Shown here: in pieces, positions 42,942 through 53,650 of the stretch
Numbering within the stretch: the first letter of the stretch is position 1
Layout of the letters: each line of letters starts with the position of its first letter
Source of the DNA: a virus
Length of the DNA: 64,000 nt
IMG/VR virus record: IMGVR_UViG_3300010885_070871
Location: 16,923-80,922 of that record
Strand: one strand, 5' to 3'
Made by a program: the position numbers and the translations under genes
The notes under the pieces: generated by a model
Told to the model about the DNA's origin: nothing
What the model saw: the letters and a program-made list of their open reading frames with translations, nothing else
The model's database searches: none

Positions 42942-45900
42942 ATGACTTTACAGAATCTTTTATTCTTCAATAAAAAAGGAGATCAATACAATTTCAAATT
43001 TAACGGAGATTACTGGGAAGGGTCGGTACTATTTCCTAAAGTTTCTGAAAAACTTTTTGAAATAGAACATGTATTCATAATAGAAAAATTCTTAAATCCT
43101 ACACAGGATATTGAATATGGTTTTCCTCATAGTTATGGAGTTAGTCCAGGATCACCATTATGGAAAACAGAATGGGAATCTAAATATGACGAAAAAACCG
43201 ATGTTAGTTCAATAATATACACATATGAACTTGGGATAGATCCTGAACTGGATTCTCCTGTTTTAGTTAAAGCTGATAGCATTGAATATTATCCTGAAGT
43301 TGTACCAGGAGATGCAATAGCTTCACCTTCTGGATTAGTAATAACTTCTAGTATAACATCTTCTTCAATTCAAGTAAATATTGCATTAAACTCTGATAAT
43401 GAAGGAGTATATGATAGAACTTTGTACATCAAGGATTATACAGATCCTAATAATCCTGTAACAATATTAAAGGTAAACTTTCACGGTGAAGTTGAAGGAG
43501 AAGATAGCAGATTATCTGTTTTATTAGCAAACTTTGGTAGAAGCTTTAATATAGATGATTCTTTTATATCTAGAGATTCTGATATAAAAGAGCCTTTACC
43601 AGATTTTGAATTAATAAACCAAAAGAGAAAAGAATTACTACTAACAGGAGAAAGTATTTTTCCTTATTTAGGTTCATATAAATCTTTATTTAATGCTATA
43701 AAGTTTTTTGGTTATTATGATTTAAGAATAAAAGAGTATTGGTTAAACGTAAAAAGAGATAGTGCTACAGTACTAACTCCTTTACAACAAAATGCTAAAA
43801 TGCTAAAAGAACTTTCTAGACCAAATTTAGAAGGTCAAAATTCTTTAGAATTGATAAGTTCTTTAATCGAAGATGAAAATAAAGGAAAATTTAAACAAGT
43901 TGAAATATACGGAAAAAGAAAAGATGGATCTTTTGGATTAAAAAAATCTTTTGAAAAATTATTTCCTTCTAAATCCTATAAAAAAACTGCTTTATTTGGT
44001 CTTTTTTATGATATAAATAGAGTAGTAGAAGATCAAGACGAAGATCAATTCGGATATCCTATAGTTGAAGATGCTTTTACTTTTAGCCCTGAAGAAGTTC
44101 TAATAAAACTTTTTGGATTAAGAGAGAGATTAAAAAAAGACTATTTACCTCTTAATGCAAGGATAGTAGATATAACAGGAGAAGGAGTTTATTTTAATAT
44201 TTATAATACAAGAGGTTGGGTAGATCAATTAGGAATCGATGAAGTTAAAAGTGGAATAGAAGTAAAATTTAAAGCTTTTCCTGAAGTTGGATATGTTGAG
44301 GATCTAAGAGTATTTTCAACCAAACCTAATCAGCAAGGCATTTTATATCCTGCAATAAATGGTGCAGAGCCAGGAATAAGTTATTACGGAAATGAGATAG
44401 ATCCTTATTCATATTATCAACAATATCCAGTTCCTAATATCCCTCTTTTAACCAATGCAATCCAAAGTTTTTATGATGATATAAAGAAAGGAGAAATGCC
44501 TAAATTTTTAGGTAACGGAGATTATGATCCACCTGGATATAAGCTATATTCTAACGGAGAAGATTACGTTCTTCCTGCTGGATGTCCAATAGTACTAACA
44601 AATGCAACTTTTGATTTAGCTTGGGAAGAAATTAGTGGAAGCTGGAATTCTTTAGATCCTTCAGTAACAACTACACTTTTAAATGTAGCAAATTACACAA
44701 GTACAATTAATCCAAATCCTGGAACCCCTGCACAATCTGTAAACAGTTTAAGTACTTACACTATAAGTTCAACTTTACCACAGACTGTCGTTATCAATAT
44801 AGGTACTGGTAATCTTTGGTTTTCTACTATACCAAATGAGGTTGTTTTTGTTAGAGTTGAATCTGTTTCTTCTCCTGGAAATCTAATACTTGGATACGTA
44901 AATACTGGTGACTATAATAACATATCTGGTAACTTAACTATTCAAGTTATTTCTGTAAGAGGGTCAGGAACATATTCTAACTGGACAGTAACACCAACTA
45001 ATATAAATTTCAATACATATTCTTTTGAGTATTTTCAAAATTGGATTTATCCTGGAGGATTTTATTCTTGGGATAGACTTCCTTATTTAGATTTTTATGA
45101 GATAGAATGGACAATCTATAAAGAAGATGAATCCCCTTATTATTTTCAGATAAGAGGCGGATTACCGGATCTTGAAATTTTACCACACTTTCTTCCATAC
45201 ACTGGGGAATATACAGTACAATGTAGATTGTGGGACACTTTAAATTCCATTTCATTAGGAATAACAAGAAGTGCAATAAAAGTTGATAAGAGACAGATAG
45301 AGCTTAATTGTTTAACTAGATTTAGAGAATCTGAAACATATGATTGGAATAACGTCCCACTTAAATGGGAAAGCTATCCTTCACAATGGATTTGGCCAGT
45401 TGAAAATACAGATCAGACTACCAAGATATCAGACGTTATTCAAAACTTCCCTGAATATTCCAACAATTTCAACGAGGGTCAATCATGTGAAGTTTTAACT
45501 AAGATCCCTGAAATAAAAGCAGAAACAGTTTTTGAAATAGGAGTAACTGGAGTTTCTATTGTAAACATAGCTAGTTTACCAATAGGGGGATCTCCTGCTT
45601 TTTCTTATGGATTTGCAATTGTTACAACTTTAACTTCTCATGGATATTCTTCGGGAAGCAATGTTTGGATATATGATTCTTTAGGTAATCCTTATGGACA
45701 ATTTCCTATAACCGTTTTATCACCTACAACTTTTGAAATACCTCAAGTTGTTATAACTCCTATAACAGGAGGTTCAGTTTTCGGCCAAGGTACAATAATT
45801 ATAACAGCAGACGGTTTACAGATAGCGAATACAACATATTCAGGAACAATAAATTCCACTGCAGGAGTTATCTATTCACAGATAAACAATTCTGTAGTAT

Positions 45901-48900
45901 CTCCTAAATATAAAATAATAAATTTAGTTGATTCTATTACGACAAATCAAAAAGTTATAACTTTACAAGCTCCTAATAATTCAGGGTCTTTATGGAATGG
46001 TAAGATAGTAACTATACAAACAACGGGTTCATTATATTCAGTTTCTTCAAGTTCAGTATTTACTGGTGGAGTTAATGAAACGGAGCAATACCTTCCTTAT
46101 GATTTCAACTATCTACCTAAACCAGAAATGAGATATTGGGGTACTAAGAAATTATCTTGGGACACATTTGAAGATTTTGAATTCAGTAAAGCTTACGCAC
46201 ACACGTGGGATATGTATGACTACCATAATGATTGGTTAGGAGGATTTGATTTATATGGGGTTCAGTATAATGATAGAGTTAGAGTTACTTCAGAAACTAA
46301 TGGTTTAGTATTTACTGAATATAGTTCTCCTATGAATAGTTATTTAGGATTGGATGAAGCAGTAGATCAATTAAATGATTCAATAGATCCTAACATAAAA
46401 AGATTTAGTTACATTTCTAGAAATTATTCTAATTTACCAAATAACTTTTATCCTAATAGTTCACCTATATCTCCTGAACTTAGTACAGATCCAGGACCTA
46501 AAAATATAAATTCTAAATTCTTTAAGCTGCCTACTTATTCACCTGTTACATTCACTCCTACTGGAATTGCTTGGGATGGTGATGGTGAGATTTGGGTTAC
46601 TGGAGAAGATGCTATAAAATTTGACGGATTAAATTTTTATAACTATGATTCTAGTAACAGTCCTATGCCTGGTGTAGGTATAAAAACTAATTGTATAAAA
46701 ATAGATCGTAATGATGTTAAATGGATAGGAGTAGATAACGATTTAGTTCCTTTAGTAAAAATAAACGAAAAAGATCCTTCACAAAGTGTTGGTTATAACG
46801 TTTCTGATTTTGTTGACAATAACGGAAATCCTGTTTGTCCGATAGCAAATTCAAGTATAAATGTAATAGAAATAAATCCTAGAACTGGAGATATATTTGC
46901 AGCTTTTGTTTCTAATACTTCTCCTAGTTATGATGGATTATTATTTTATGATAATGCAGCTAAATCCTGGGTTCTTTATACCACATCCAATTCTGGAATA
47001 CCTTCTGATGAAATAAGAGATTTAAGATTAGAATACTATGGAATTAATAAATGGTATTTATGGATTGCCACGGATAATGGACTTTCTAGATTTAATGGAG
47101 TAAGTTTTAAAAACTATGATACAACAAATTCTGGACTTCCTTCCAACAATTTATATTCTATAGAGTTAGACAAACTAAATCATAAATGGATAGGAACAGA
47201 CCAAGGAATAGTTTATTGGGATCATTTAAGATGGGCAGTTTGGAACAATGGAACAAATCCTGAATTACCAGTTGGAAGATTTACAAATATAGTTGAAGCA
47301 GGAAACGTAAATGTATGGTTTGTTATAGACGCTCCGGCTTCTCCTGGAGATAACGAGCTTTGGTTCTTTGATGGATATTTCTTTACTAAAGTTTTATATA
47401 GAAATGATGGATCAACTTTAATAAGACCATGTCCTAATTTTTATGGAAAATCTTCTCTTTCTGCTCCATGGAAAACTATTAAGAATGGAGAAATAACTTT
47501 TCCTAGAAATTTAATTACTGTTACAGATCAAGGAGAAATATGTAAGATTGATTATATTGTTCCTCACATTCACGCAACCGCTAAATTCCCAGGAATTGAT
47601 GGTTGGGATTTTGTTTATCACGACACATCTAATCCTCTTCCTGCTATACAATATATTTACAATGGTGGAATAGATTATTCACAGCTTCAGTTTAATATGA
47701 TTGTTGGTCCAGTAAATGACAACATCACTTTAAATTCTGATGCAACTCGACCTATCATGCCTCACGTTGACAGATATTCTTGGTACAAACCTATATGGCA
47801 AAGATATAGAATTGATTATCTTAAAGATCAATTCCCTTCTTTAGATTTAGACGATGTATTTTTATATGCACCTTTAAGGGATATTTTAGAAGGAAAAGCA
47901 ACAAAAGAAAGCTATTGGAAGAATTCTATTATAGAAAGAATTGCACAGAAAAAATCAAGGGAGCTTTTTGAAAATTTTGAATGGGTAGTAACACTTGGAA
48001 ATACTGCTCCAGATCAAGGTGTAAAATTAACTGTTGATTTAGAAGGTGACGTAATAGCAATAGGGGATTTCAATGGTACTATATTCATGGGAGAAGTTAA
48101 TAATATAGGAACACAAGACATCTATTTAACTACACCAGAACAAGGAGTCTATATAGCAAAATATAACAAAGCAGGAGTTATCCAATGGGCAAGAGCAATA
48201 ACTTCGACCCTTGTACAAGGTCCTATATTTGCTCGCTCTGCGATTACAGATGCTAATGGTAATATCTATGTGGTTAGTGATAATAACTTAACAGGCTTCA
48301 TTCTATTAAGTAAATACAATAGTTCTGGAGTACTCCTTAATACTTTAAATATTCCAGTTGGTCCTAGTCAATTCTTAGGTGATATAAAAGTTGACAAATA
48401 TGAAAATGTTTATATCTGTGGATCCTTCCAAGGTACTTTAAATCTTGGTGCATTTACACTTACTTCTTTAACTCAAGATGCTGGATTCGTAGCTAAATTA
48501 GATTCAACACTAACTTTTGTTTGGGCTAATCAATTATCAACTACTAATTTCTCTAAGTGCTTTGAATTAGCAGTATTAAAAGAGGAATATTTATATCTCA
48601 CTGGATCATTTGATACACAGGTAAATTTTGGAAACGTAACTCTGAATGGAGTTGGTAATCCAGATCTTTTCATATCTAAATTAAATACTGGTGACGGAAC
48701 TTGCTTATGGGCAGAATCCTTAGCTTTTGATTCTCTTACATCATTTAGCGATTCATCTATATGTATAGATCCTAAAGGACATGTTTTAGTAACAGGATCT
48801 TTCCAAGGAACAATTCAACTAGAGAAAAAGAAAATAACATCTTTTCCTGGTGCTAATGATATCTTTGTAATTAAACTTCTTTCCACAGGAAAACTAATGT

Positions 48901-49730
48901 GGATGAAAATGTGCGGGGGTCAATCAGGTGACGAAGCTTTTGATATAGAAAGTGATTCTGAAGAGAATGTTTATATAACAGGATCTTATACTAGTCCTGC
49001 TTATTTTTCACCTGTAGAAATAAATTCTAGAGGTGGTACTGATATCTACTTAACTAAATTCAATAAAGATGGTATTTTAGTAGATATAGTTACAGCTGGT
49101 GGTGTAAATAACGATAAGGGAGCGGATTTAGTTCTTGATAGAGAAGAAAATATTTACATAACAGGTTACTTTACAGGAGAGGCAGATTTTTCTCCTTATG
49201 TTGTAATGTCTCCTCCAGGTTCTGTTGCTGATGCTTTCATCGGAAAAATACCTAAGAAGAGATTTAGTCCTGGTTACACTATAGGTGGAGTACAATCTTG
49301 GTTAGGCTCACATTCTTGGTCTTGGAGAGAAGAAAGATTCTACGAGAAAGAATTTGAAGTTCCTTTAGCAACTACAGTTTTTATAAATCCTATAGACTCT
49401 TTAATCCCAGGAAAGAAAAATCACGTGTGGACTTTAACTGATACCGAGACAGGAGAAGTGATAGTAAAAATAAGAAAGAGTCCTTACTTTATATGGACAT
49501 TTACAAACCCTGGTTTTTACTCGTTAACTTGTCAGCTACAAGACGCAAACGGAAATCCGTATGATATACAGCATAAAGGTAAAATAAGAGTTATAGACCA
49601 CAAAGAATCGTTTGCAGGAGACTTAATACCTGATGTTGTTAATCCAGAAGATTATTTGATTAGATCTATATACGAAACAAGAAAGACTTTAGGATTTCCT
49701 CCTTTATCTCCTTTTGACGTAGAGGCGTAA
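42942..49730 (+). CDS. Very large gp7-like baseplate wedge protein with two beta-propellers
   Basis: The 2262-residue protein has a helical and beta N-terminal part (GESIFPYLGSYKSLFNAIKF, LFGLRERLKKDYLPLNARIV) in the position of gp7 relative to gp25 and gp6. A PKD-like domain lies near 715-790. Residues about 1206-1486 contain two-component-regulator-type propeller repeats, such as WIATDNGLSRFNGVSFKNYD and KWIGTDQGIVYWD. Residues about 1680-2086 hold seven SBBP-like blades, such as NVYICGSFQGTLNLGAFTL and NVYITGSYTSPAYFSP. A second PKD-like domain is at about 2100-2190. T4 gp7 has 1032 residues, so the extra domains are likely acquired, perhaps for surface or glycan recognition. The gp7 equivalence is inferred. 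Confidence 0.7.
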   Translation: MTLQNLLFFNKKGDQYNFKFNGDYWEGSVLFPKVSEKLFEIEHVFIIEKFLNPTQDIEYGFPHSYGVSPGSPLWKTEWESKYDEKTDVSSIIYTYELGIDPELDSPVLVKADSIEYYPEVVPGDAIASPSGLVITSSITSSSIQVNIALNSDNEGVYDRTLYIKDYTDPNNPVTILKVNFHGEVEGEDSRLSVLLANFGRSFNIDDSFISRDSDIKEPLPDFELINQKRKELLLTGESIFPYLGSYKSLFNAIKFFGYYDLRIKEYWLNVKRDSATVLTPLQQNAKMLKELSRPNLEGQNSLELISSLIEDENKGKFKQVEIYGKRKDGSFGLKKSFEKLFPSKSYKKTALFGLFYDINRVVEDQDEDQFGYPIVEDAFTFSPEEVLIKLFGLRERLKKDYLPLNARIVDITGEGVYFNIYNTRGWVDQLGIDEVKSGIEVKFKAFPEVGYVEDLRVFSTKPNQQGILYPAINGAEPGISYYGNEIDPYSYYQQYPVPNIPLLTNAIQSFYDDIKKGEMPKFLGNGDYDPPGYKLYSNGEDYVLPAGCPIVLTNATFDLAWEEISGSWNSLDPSVTTTLLNVANYTSTINPNPGTPAQSVNSLSTYTISSTLPQTVVINIGTGNLWFSTIPNEVVFVRVESVSSPGNLILGYVNTGDYNNISGNLTIQVISVRGSGTYSNWTVTPTNINFNTYSFEYFQNWIYPGGFYSWDRLPYLDFYEIEWTIYKEDESPYYFQIRGGLPDLEILPHFLPYTGEYTVQCRLWDTLNSISLGITRSAIKVDKRQIELNCLTRFRESETYDWNNVPLKWESYPSQWIWPVENTDQTTKISDVIQNFPEYSNNFNEGQSCEVLTKIPEIKAETVFEIGVTGVSIVNIASLPIGGSPAFSYGFAIVTTLTSHGYSSGSNVWIYDSLGNPYGQFPITVLSPTTFEIPQVVITPITGGSVFGQGTIIITADGLQIANTTYSGTINSTAGVIYSQINNSVVSPKYKIINLVDSITTNQKVITLQAPNNSGSLWNGKIVTIQTTGSLYSVSSSSVFTGGVNETEQYLPYDFNYLPKPEMRYWGTKKLSWDTFEDFEFSKAYAHTWDMYDYHNDWLGGFDLYGVQYNDRVRVTSETNGLVFTEYSSPMNSYLGLDEAVDQLNDSIDPNIKRFSYISRNYSNLPNNFYPNSSPISPELSTDPGPKNINSKFFKLPTYSPVTFTPTGIAWDGDGEIWVTGEDAIKFDGLNFYNYDSSNSPMPGVGIKTNCIKIDRNDVKWIGVDNDLVPLVKINEKDPSQSVGYNVSDFVDNNGNPVCPIANSSINVIEINPRTGDIFAAFVSNTSPSYDGLLFYDNAAKSWVLYTTSNSGIPSDEIRDLRLEYYGINKWYLWIATDNGLSRFNGVSFKNYDTTNSGLPSNNLYSIELDKLNHKWIGTDQGIVYWDHLRWAVWNNGTNPELPVGRFTNIVEAGNVNVWFVIDAPASPGDNELWFFDGYFFTKVLYRNDGSTLIRPCPNFYGKSSLSAPWKTIKNGEITFPRNLITVTDQGEICKIDYIVPHIHATAKFPGIDGWDFVYHDTSNPLPAIQYIYNGGIDYSQLQFNMIVGPVNDNITLNSDATRPIMPHVDRYSWYKPIWQRYRIDYLKDQFPSLDLDDVFLYAPLRDILEGKATKESYWKNSIIERIAQKKSRELFENFEWVVTLGNTAPDQGVKLTVDLEGDVIAIGDFNGTIFMGEVNNIGTQDIYLTTPEQGVYIAKYNKAGVIQWARAITSTLVQGPIFARSAITDANGNIYVVSDNNLTGFILLSKYNSSGVLLNTLNIPVGPSQFLGDIKVDKYENVYICGSFQGTLNLGAFTLTSLTQDAGFVAKLDSTLTFVWANQLSTTNFSKCFELAVLKEEYLYLTGSFDTQVNFGNVTLNGVGNPDLFISKLNTGDGTCLWAESLAFDSLTSFSDSSICIDPKGHVLVTGSFQGTIQLEKKKITSFPGANDIFVIKLLSTGKLMWMKMCGGQSGDEAFDIESDSEENVYITGSYTSPAYFSPVEINSRGGTDIYLTKFNKDGILVDIVTAGGVNNDKGADLVLDREENIYITGYFTGEADFSPYVVMSPPGSVADAFIGKIPKKRFSPGYTIGGVQSWLGSHSWSWREERFYEKEFEVPLATTVFINPIDSLIPGKKNHVWTLTDTETGEVIVKIRKSPYFIWTFTNPGFYSLTCQLQDANGNPYDIQHKGKIRVIDHKESFAGDLIPDVVNPEDYLIRSIYETRKTLGFPPLSPFDVEA

Positions 49731-49745
49731 ATTTTATAAAATATA

Positions 49746-50417
49746 TTACGTGTTATACTCTTTGTATATGTCCAATATTTTTGGAACTACTTCGTGTCTG
49801 TGATTCTGTTTTAGTGTTATTATTTTAACACCATCTACTCTAGATGCTACTGTATTTAAAAAATCTAGTCCTGAGTCTTTTTTGTTTTTTAGATCTATTT
49901 GGGTTGTGTCTCCACATATTATCATTTTAGATCCTTTTCCTAATCTTCCGATTACCATTTCCATTTGTCCTGTTGTTACGTTTTGTGCTTCGTCTACAAC
50001 AACACATGAATTAACTAGTGTTCTTCCTCTCATGAAAGGAAATGGGAGAATTTCTATAATTCCGTCATTTAAAAAATTTTCAATTTTTTCTTTATTGTAA
50101 AGCATTTCCAAATTAGCATAGATTGGAGCTAACCAAGGATCTAATTTTTCTTTTAATGATCCAGGAAGGAATCCTATATCTTCTTTAGCAACTGTAGGTC
50201 TTGTTATCACTATTCTTTCTATTTCTCTAGTAAATAAAAGATCTAAAGCTATCTGAACTGCTAATAAAGTTTTACCAGAACCTGCCATCCCTCTTAAAAC
50301 ATTAACGGGATTTTCTAATATTATTTTTTTAGCCTCCTTCTGTTCTTCGTTTAATGATATTTTAAAATTTATTGGATTTTTTGGCTTTTTCTTTTGTGTC
50401 CAGTTATTTTCACTCAT
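49746..50417 (-). CDS. phoH: PhoH-like ATPase
   Basis: The 223-residue protein is a PhoH-family P-loop NTPase. It has LRGMAGSGKTLLAVQIALDL (Walker A GMAGSGKT at 43-50), RPTVAKEDIGFLPG, MRGRTLVNSCVVVDEAQNVT (Walker B D-E-A-Q) and ICGDTTQIDL. LKQNHRHEVVPKIL near the end fits. PhoH is common in phages; its role may be in RNA metabolism or stress, but is not settled. It lies on the minus strand between two plus-strand structural genes, 15 bases after the stop of the giant wedge gene. It has its own 106-base upstream gap with an ATATAATATC-type sequence. Confidence 0.9.
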   Translation of the reverse strand: MSENNWTQKKKPKNPINFKISLNEEQKEAKKIILENPVNVLRGMAGSGKTLLAVQIALDLLFTREIERIVITRPTVAKEDIGFLPGSLKEKLDPWLAPIYANLEMLYNKEKIENFLNDGIIEILPFPFMRGRTLVNSCVVVDEAQNVTTGQMEMVIGRLGKGSKMIICGDTTQIDLKNKKDSGLDFLNTVASRVDGVKIITLKQNHRHEVVPKILDIYKEYNT

Positions 50418-50497
50418 ATTATCGATTTTTTAAGAAACATTGGATATGTTTTGCTGTTAAATATAATATCCTAACTTTTTTTGTTAATGTAGTTACA

Positions 50498-50508
50498 GGA
50501 TATATATC
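50498..50508. promoter_or_regulatory. Palindromic GGATATATATC box in a divergent gap
   Basis: The box contains the perfect palindrome GATATATATC (50499-50508), lies between phoH (minus) and the fibre-like gene (plus), and ends 15 bases before the ATG at 50524. It could serve both directions, though phoH starts about 80 bases away. It resembles the other TATATA boxes. Confidence 0.4.
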
Positions 50509-50523
50509 AAAAAAGAAAAAACA

Positions 50524-51447
50524 ATGTCTGTAACAATCACTGAAATTCTTGGTACTGATTCCATATCGGGATCTAGACTAACTATCAACTCAAATTTCCT
50601 TTTATTGGAAAATGCTTACAATGATCTAGAAAACACATTTAATATAAATGTTTTGACAGGATCCTTAGATGTTTCGTCTGCTTCTAGTGGACAGATCAAA
50701 GCAAAATCTATGCTTTCAAATAGTATGGTTATGCCTTCATCCGGATCCCCCAATATACAAATATATGGAACTGGAGCTAGTGCAGGATTTATGGTAGCTT
50801 CTAGTACAGTTGCTTCCGCCACTGGTATATTTTCTAATCTTTTACAGGCAAACACACTTTCTGCATCTGGAGCAGCAACCTTTGGTGCAACTGCATCTTT
50901 CCAGGGCGTACTTAATAATAATGGACCATTTACAGTAGGAGCTTCTGGTAATTTTATCAATACTAATAGAAAAGCTACTGTTGGTATAAATACAGCTTTT
51001 CCTTCTGCTCCTGGAGCAGGTGTTACAGGATCTTATTCAAGCCCTTATATTCCAACTTTAACTGAAAGTGTAATTTATATACAATCTGATTATGTTTCTC
51101 CTGCTCCAGCTGATGTAGCTAACAGTACAGGTTTCTTCTTTTATGCAACAACAGGTTTTGGTGCAACAGCATCATCTATTCCTGCTGGTTTCACTTTAAC
51201 ATTTGTAGATGTGGCAACTACAACATCAGGTATCATAGCAACAGGAGTTACTGGACCAGGTGGTAGTGAATATTACACAGGATTCTCTACTGGTGATGGT
51301 TCTTATACAGATCCTAATATTACAGCACCAGGAAATCAATACAAATCATCATTAACTCTAATGTGGGAACCTAGAATAGATCAGAATGCTTTAACCCAAA
51401 AAGGTTCTTGGATAGTTGTAAATGCTGTAGGTAACTTCACATTCTAA
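50524..51447 (+). CDS. Fibre-like or decoration structural protein
   Basis: The 307-residue protein is rich in Ser, Thr, Ala and Gly, with many beta-prone segments (SASGAATFGATASFQGVL, PFTVGASGNFINTNRKATVG, AGFTLTFVDVATTTSGI). The N-terminus (DSISGSRLTINSNFLLLENA) contains I-N-x-N-F, which recurs in the collagen-like fibre gene at 62808 (KINYNFDQIL) and may be an attachment motif. The composition is typical of phage tail fibres or whiskers. The specific role is unknown. It leads the last structural unit. Confidence 0.62.
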   Translation: MSVTITEILGTDSISGSRLTINSNFLLLENAYNDLENTFNINVLTGSLDVSSASSGQIKAKSMLSNSMVMPSSGSPNIQIYGTGASAGFMVASSTVASATGIFSNLLQANTLSASGAATFGATASFQGVLNNNGPFTVGASGNFINTNRKATVGINTAFPSAPGAGVTGSYSSPYIPTLTESVIYIQSDYVSPAPADVANSTGFFFYATTGFGATASSIPAGFTLTFVDVATTTSGIIATGVTGPGGSEYYTGFSTGDGSYTDPNITAPGNQYKSSLTLMWEPRIDQNALTQKGSWIVVNAVGNFTF

Positions 51448-51460
51448 TTAAAATTAAAAA

Positions 51461-53644
51461 ATGGCAAAAACACCGTATATAAGACCCATAGCAGTTCAAG
51501 GAGGTACATTTTATACCTTTTCTTCAGCTGCAGAGGATTTGTCTTTAACTTTTAATAATTCAGTAAAGAAATTTAAGTTTTCAAAATATGCTCTTCTTAA
51601 ACTTCCTGAATTTAGGTCTCCAGTATACGGAGAAAATACTTTACAGTTTGATGCTATAGATACAACATTTTTAGATGCTGCTTATGGTGATTTCGTTTTA
51701 AGTAACCCTAACAACTTAAGTCCTTCTCCTGAAATATCTTTTCAAAACTATTGCTTGAATTTAGAAGCAACAGTAATATCAGATCCTAATTATAATCCAG
51801 AACTTAAAAGAAATGTTACAGAAAGAGTTTTTTGGAAATGGGTAAAAGAATTAGGAGGGATTAGATACAGAGGAGCGAATCAAAATGAAGTTGTTACAAC
51901 ATTAAATCAAACAACCACTACAACGGTGGATGGATTTCCTTATTCAGATAAAAGATGGGTAGAAGAAAATACTTTTCTTAGTGGTAATGGAACTCCTACT
52001 CCTAGATACGAAAGAGTAGTTCAATATGTAGGAGAAATTGATGTTGTTAATTCAGTTCAAAATTCAGATAACGCTTATTCAGAAGTTTATATTCATGTAC
52101 CAACAGGAGACGGTGCAACACCTTATGTTTTATTTAAAACAATAGCAGATGAAAACTATTATCCTGACAGAACATGGACACATTTACCTCCTGACCCATT
52201 AGACACGGAATATTTACAAGGAAGAGATTCAGCATCAGGTTTATACGGTCCTAATGGACTTCCTAAACTTGCTATTTTTGATCAGGATGTATTAGGAGAA
52301 CCTGGAGTTAGTGGAACATCTGCAACAGGATCTTTTACTAGCAATTGGTACACTCCTAGAGACGAAGCGAATTCTTATTTTACAGATCCTTCTTTCTTTG
52401 ACCAATCAAATTATATTCTTCAAAAATATGTTGCTGCTTCAGGACCTAGTAGTGTTTCAGTAACATACAAAAGAAGTAATCTAGACGGAGTTCAGATTGA
52501 TTTTGATCCTTTATCATATAAAGCAGTTCAAGATTATGTTGGTATATCTACAATAGAAGAATGGAATGGCACGCCAACAACTCAATCTTTTGATTTTAAT
52601 GCTATATTAGTTTATTATGACGTTTATGATCCTAGTAATCCTACTGATTCAGAAACTAATCTTTATGGTATATTATTCTTAAACGATCCAGAACCAATAT
52701 CAACAAATGGTGCAAAACTTCCTTTATTTAAAAAGTTTAAGCCAGATCCTATTACCAAATTAAATGGTAATTCTTATGGACTCAAGATCAATTTAAAATT
52801 TGATTCTAGTGTAGAAAGTACAGGGGTAGAACAAGCAATAAATGATTATTCTTCGTTTTCTCTTTCTATCTTTATGGATGCTGCTACAGTTTTACAGGAT
52901 GCAGCAAAAACATTAAATGATAGAACTTTACAGATAATATCAATTGAGCAGGATGTTGCAGCTTTAAAAGATTTAATTATTAATACTGATGATAGTACTG
53001 AAATAAAAGCAAGATTAGATGTAATTGAAAGTTCTTTACAAGCGAATCAAGCTCTTTTTGAAAACACACAAGATATATTATCTTTAATAGAAAAAAATAC
53101 AGATTCTATAAATGACATACTACAGAATCAAACTTCTGTTCAGATGTCATACAATTTAGATTTATTGAAAGATGGTAAAGCTACTAAAGTTGATAGATCA
53201 GTTCCTAATATTTTAAGAGTAGATGTAACACAGCAGGATTATAACATTGGACAAAATTCAGTATTTACTATAAATCCAGTTGCTGGAAATACTATACCTT
53301 TACAGGAGTATACAAACTATTTGAAGCATAAAAACAACGGTCTTTCTATTAATTCTAATAATGATATAATAATAAAAATAGATGACAGTTTAGTTACTTG
53401 GAAGAAAGGACAAACTATGAGAATTTCTATAGGTGATGATATAAACTTAGGAAATTATTCTCTAGTTATTCTTACTGATGCTTTAGGAGCATATCCTATC
53501 GGAGCACCTTCAGGAGTTCCTTACTCAGTTGTTATAGCAGGATTTTTAAATTCTCAATTTGCCTCTGCATCATACAAACCAATATTTGATATTGTGTGTG
53601 TTGATGATGTTAATCTGACTTTTGAAGTTGACCAAATAAAATAA
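51461..53644 (+). CDS. Baseplate-associated structural protein with central coiled coil
   Basis: The 727-residue protein begins AKTPYIRPIAVQGGTFYTFS and has a beta-rich N-terminal half (FKFSKYALLKLPEFRSPVYG). Between residues about 475 and 570 a coiled-coil stretch is visible (ISIEQDVAALKDLIINTDDS, VIESSLQANQALFENTQDIL). The C-terminal part is beta-rich again (LVTWKKGQTMRISIGDDINL). This layout suggests a trimeric wedge or fibre-anchor protein. It lies between fibre-like and large wedge-like genes. No T4 equivalent can be assigned safely. Confidence 0.6.
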   Translation: MAKTPYIRPIAVQGGTFYTFSSAAEDLSLTFNNSVKKFKFSKYALLKLPEFRSPVYGENTLQFDAIDTTFLDAAYGDFVLSNPNNLSPSPEISFQNYCLNLEATVISDPNYNPELKRNVTERVFWKWVKELGGIRYRGANQNEVVTTLNQTTTTTVDGFPYSDKRWVEENTFLSGNGTPTPRYERVVQYVGEIDVVNSVQNSDNAYSEVYIHVPTGDGATPYVLFKTIADENYYPDRTWTHLPPDPLDTEYLQGRDSASGLYGPNGLPKLAIFDQDVLGEPGVSGTSATGSFTSNWYTPRDEANSYFTDPSFFDQSNYILQKYVAASGPSSVSVTYKRSNLDGVQIDFDPLSYKAVQDYVGISTIEEWNGTPTTQSFDFNAILVYYDVYDPSNPTDSETNLYGILFLNDPEPISTNGAKLPLFKKFKPDPITKLNGNSYGLKINLKFDSSVESTGVEQAINDYSSFSLSIFMDAATVLQDAAKTLNDRTLQIISIEQDVAALKDLIINTDDSTEIKARLDVIESSLQANQALFENTQDILSLIEKNTDSINDILQNQTSVQMSYNLDLLKDGKATKVDRSVPNILRVDVTQQDYNIGQNSVFTINPVAGNTIPLQEYTNYLKHKNNGLSINSNNDIIIKIDDSLVTWKKGQTMRISIGDDINLGNYSLVILTDALGAYPIGAPSGVPYSVVIAGFLNSQFASASYKPIFDIVCVDDVNLTFEVDQIK

Positions 53645-53650
53645 TAAGAA

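Noticed and set aside
49725-49750. Imperfect palindrome (CGTAA to TTACG with ATTTTATAAAAT) spanning the two convergent stop codons, considered as a bidirectional terminator
   Set aside because: The arms are only 5 GC-poor base pairs and the centre does not pair consistently in the full hairpin. No T-run follows. It may be chance in AT-rich sequence.
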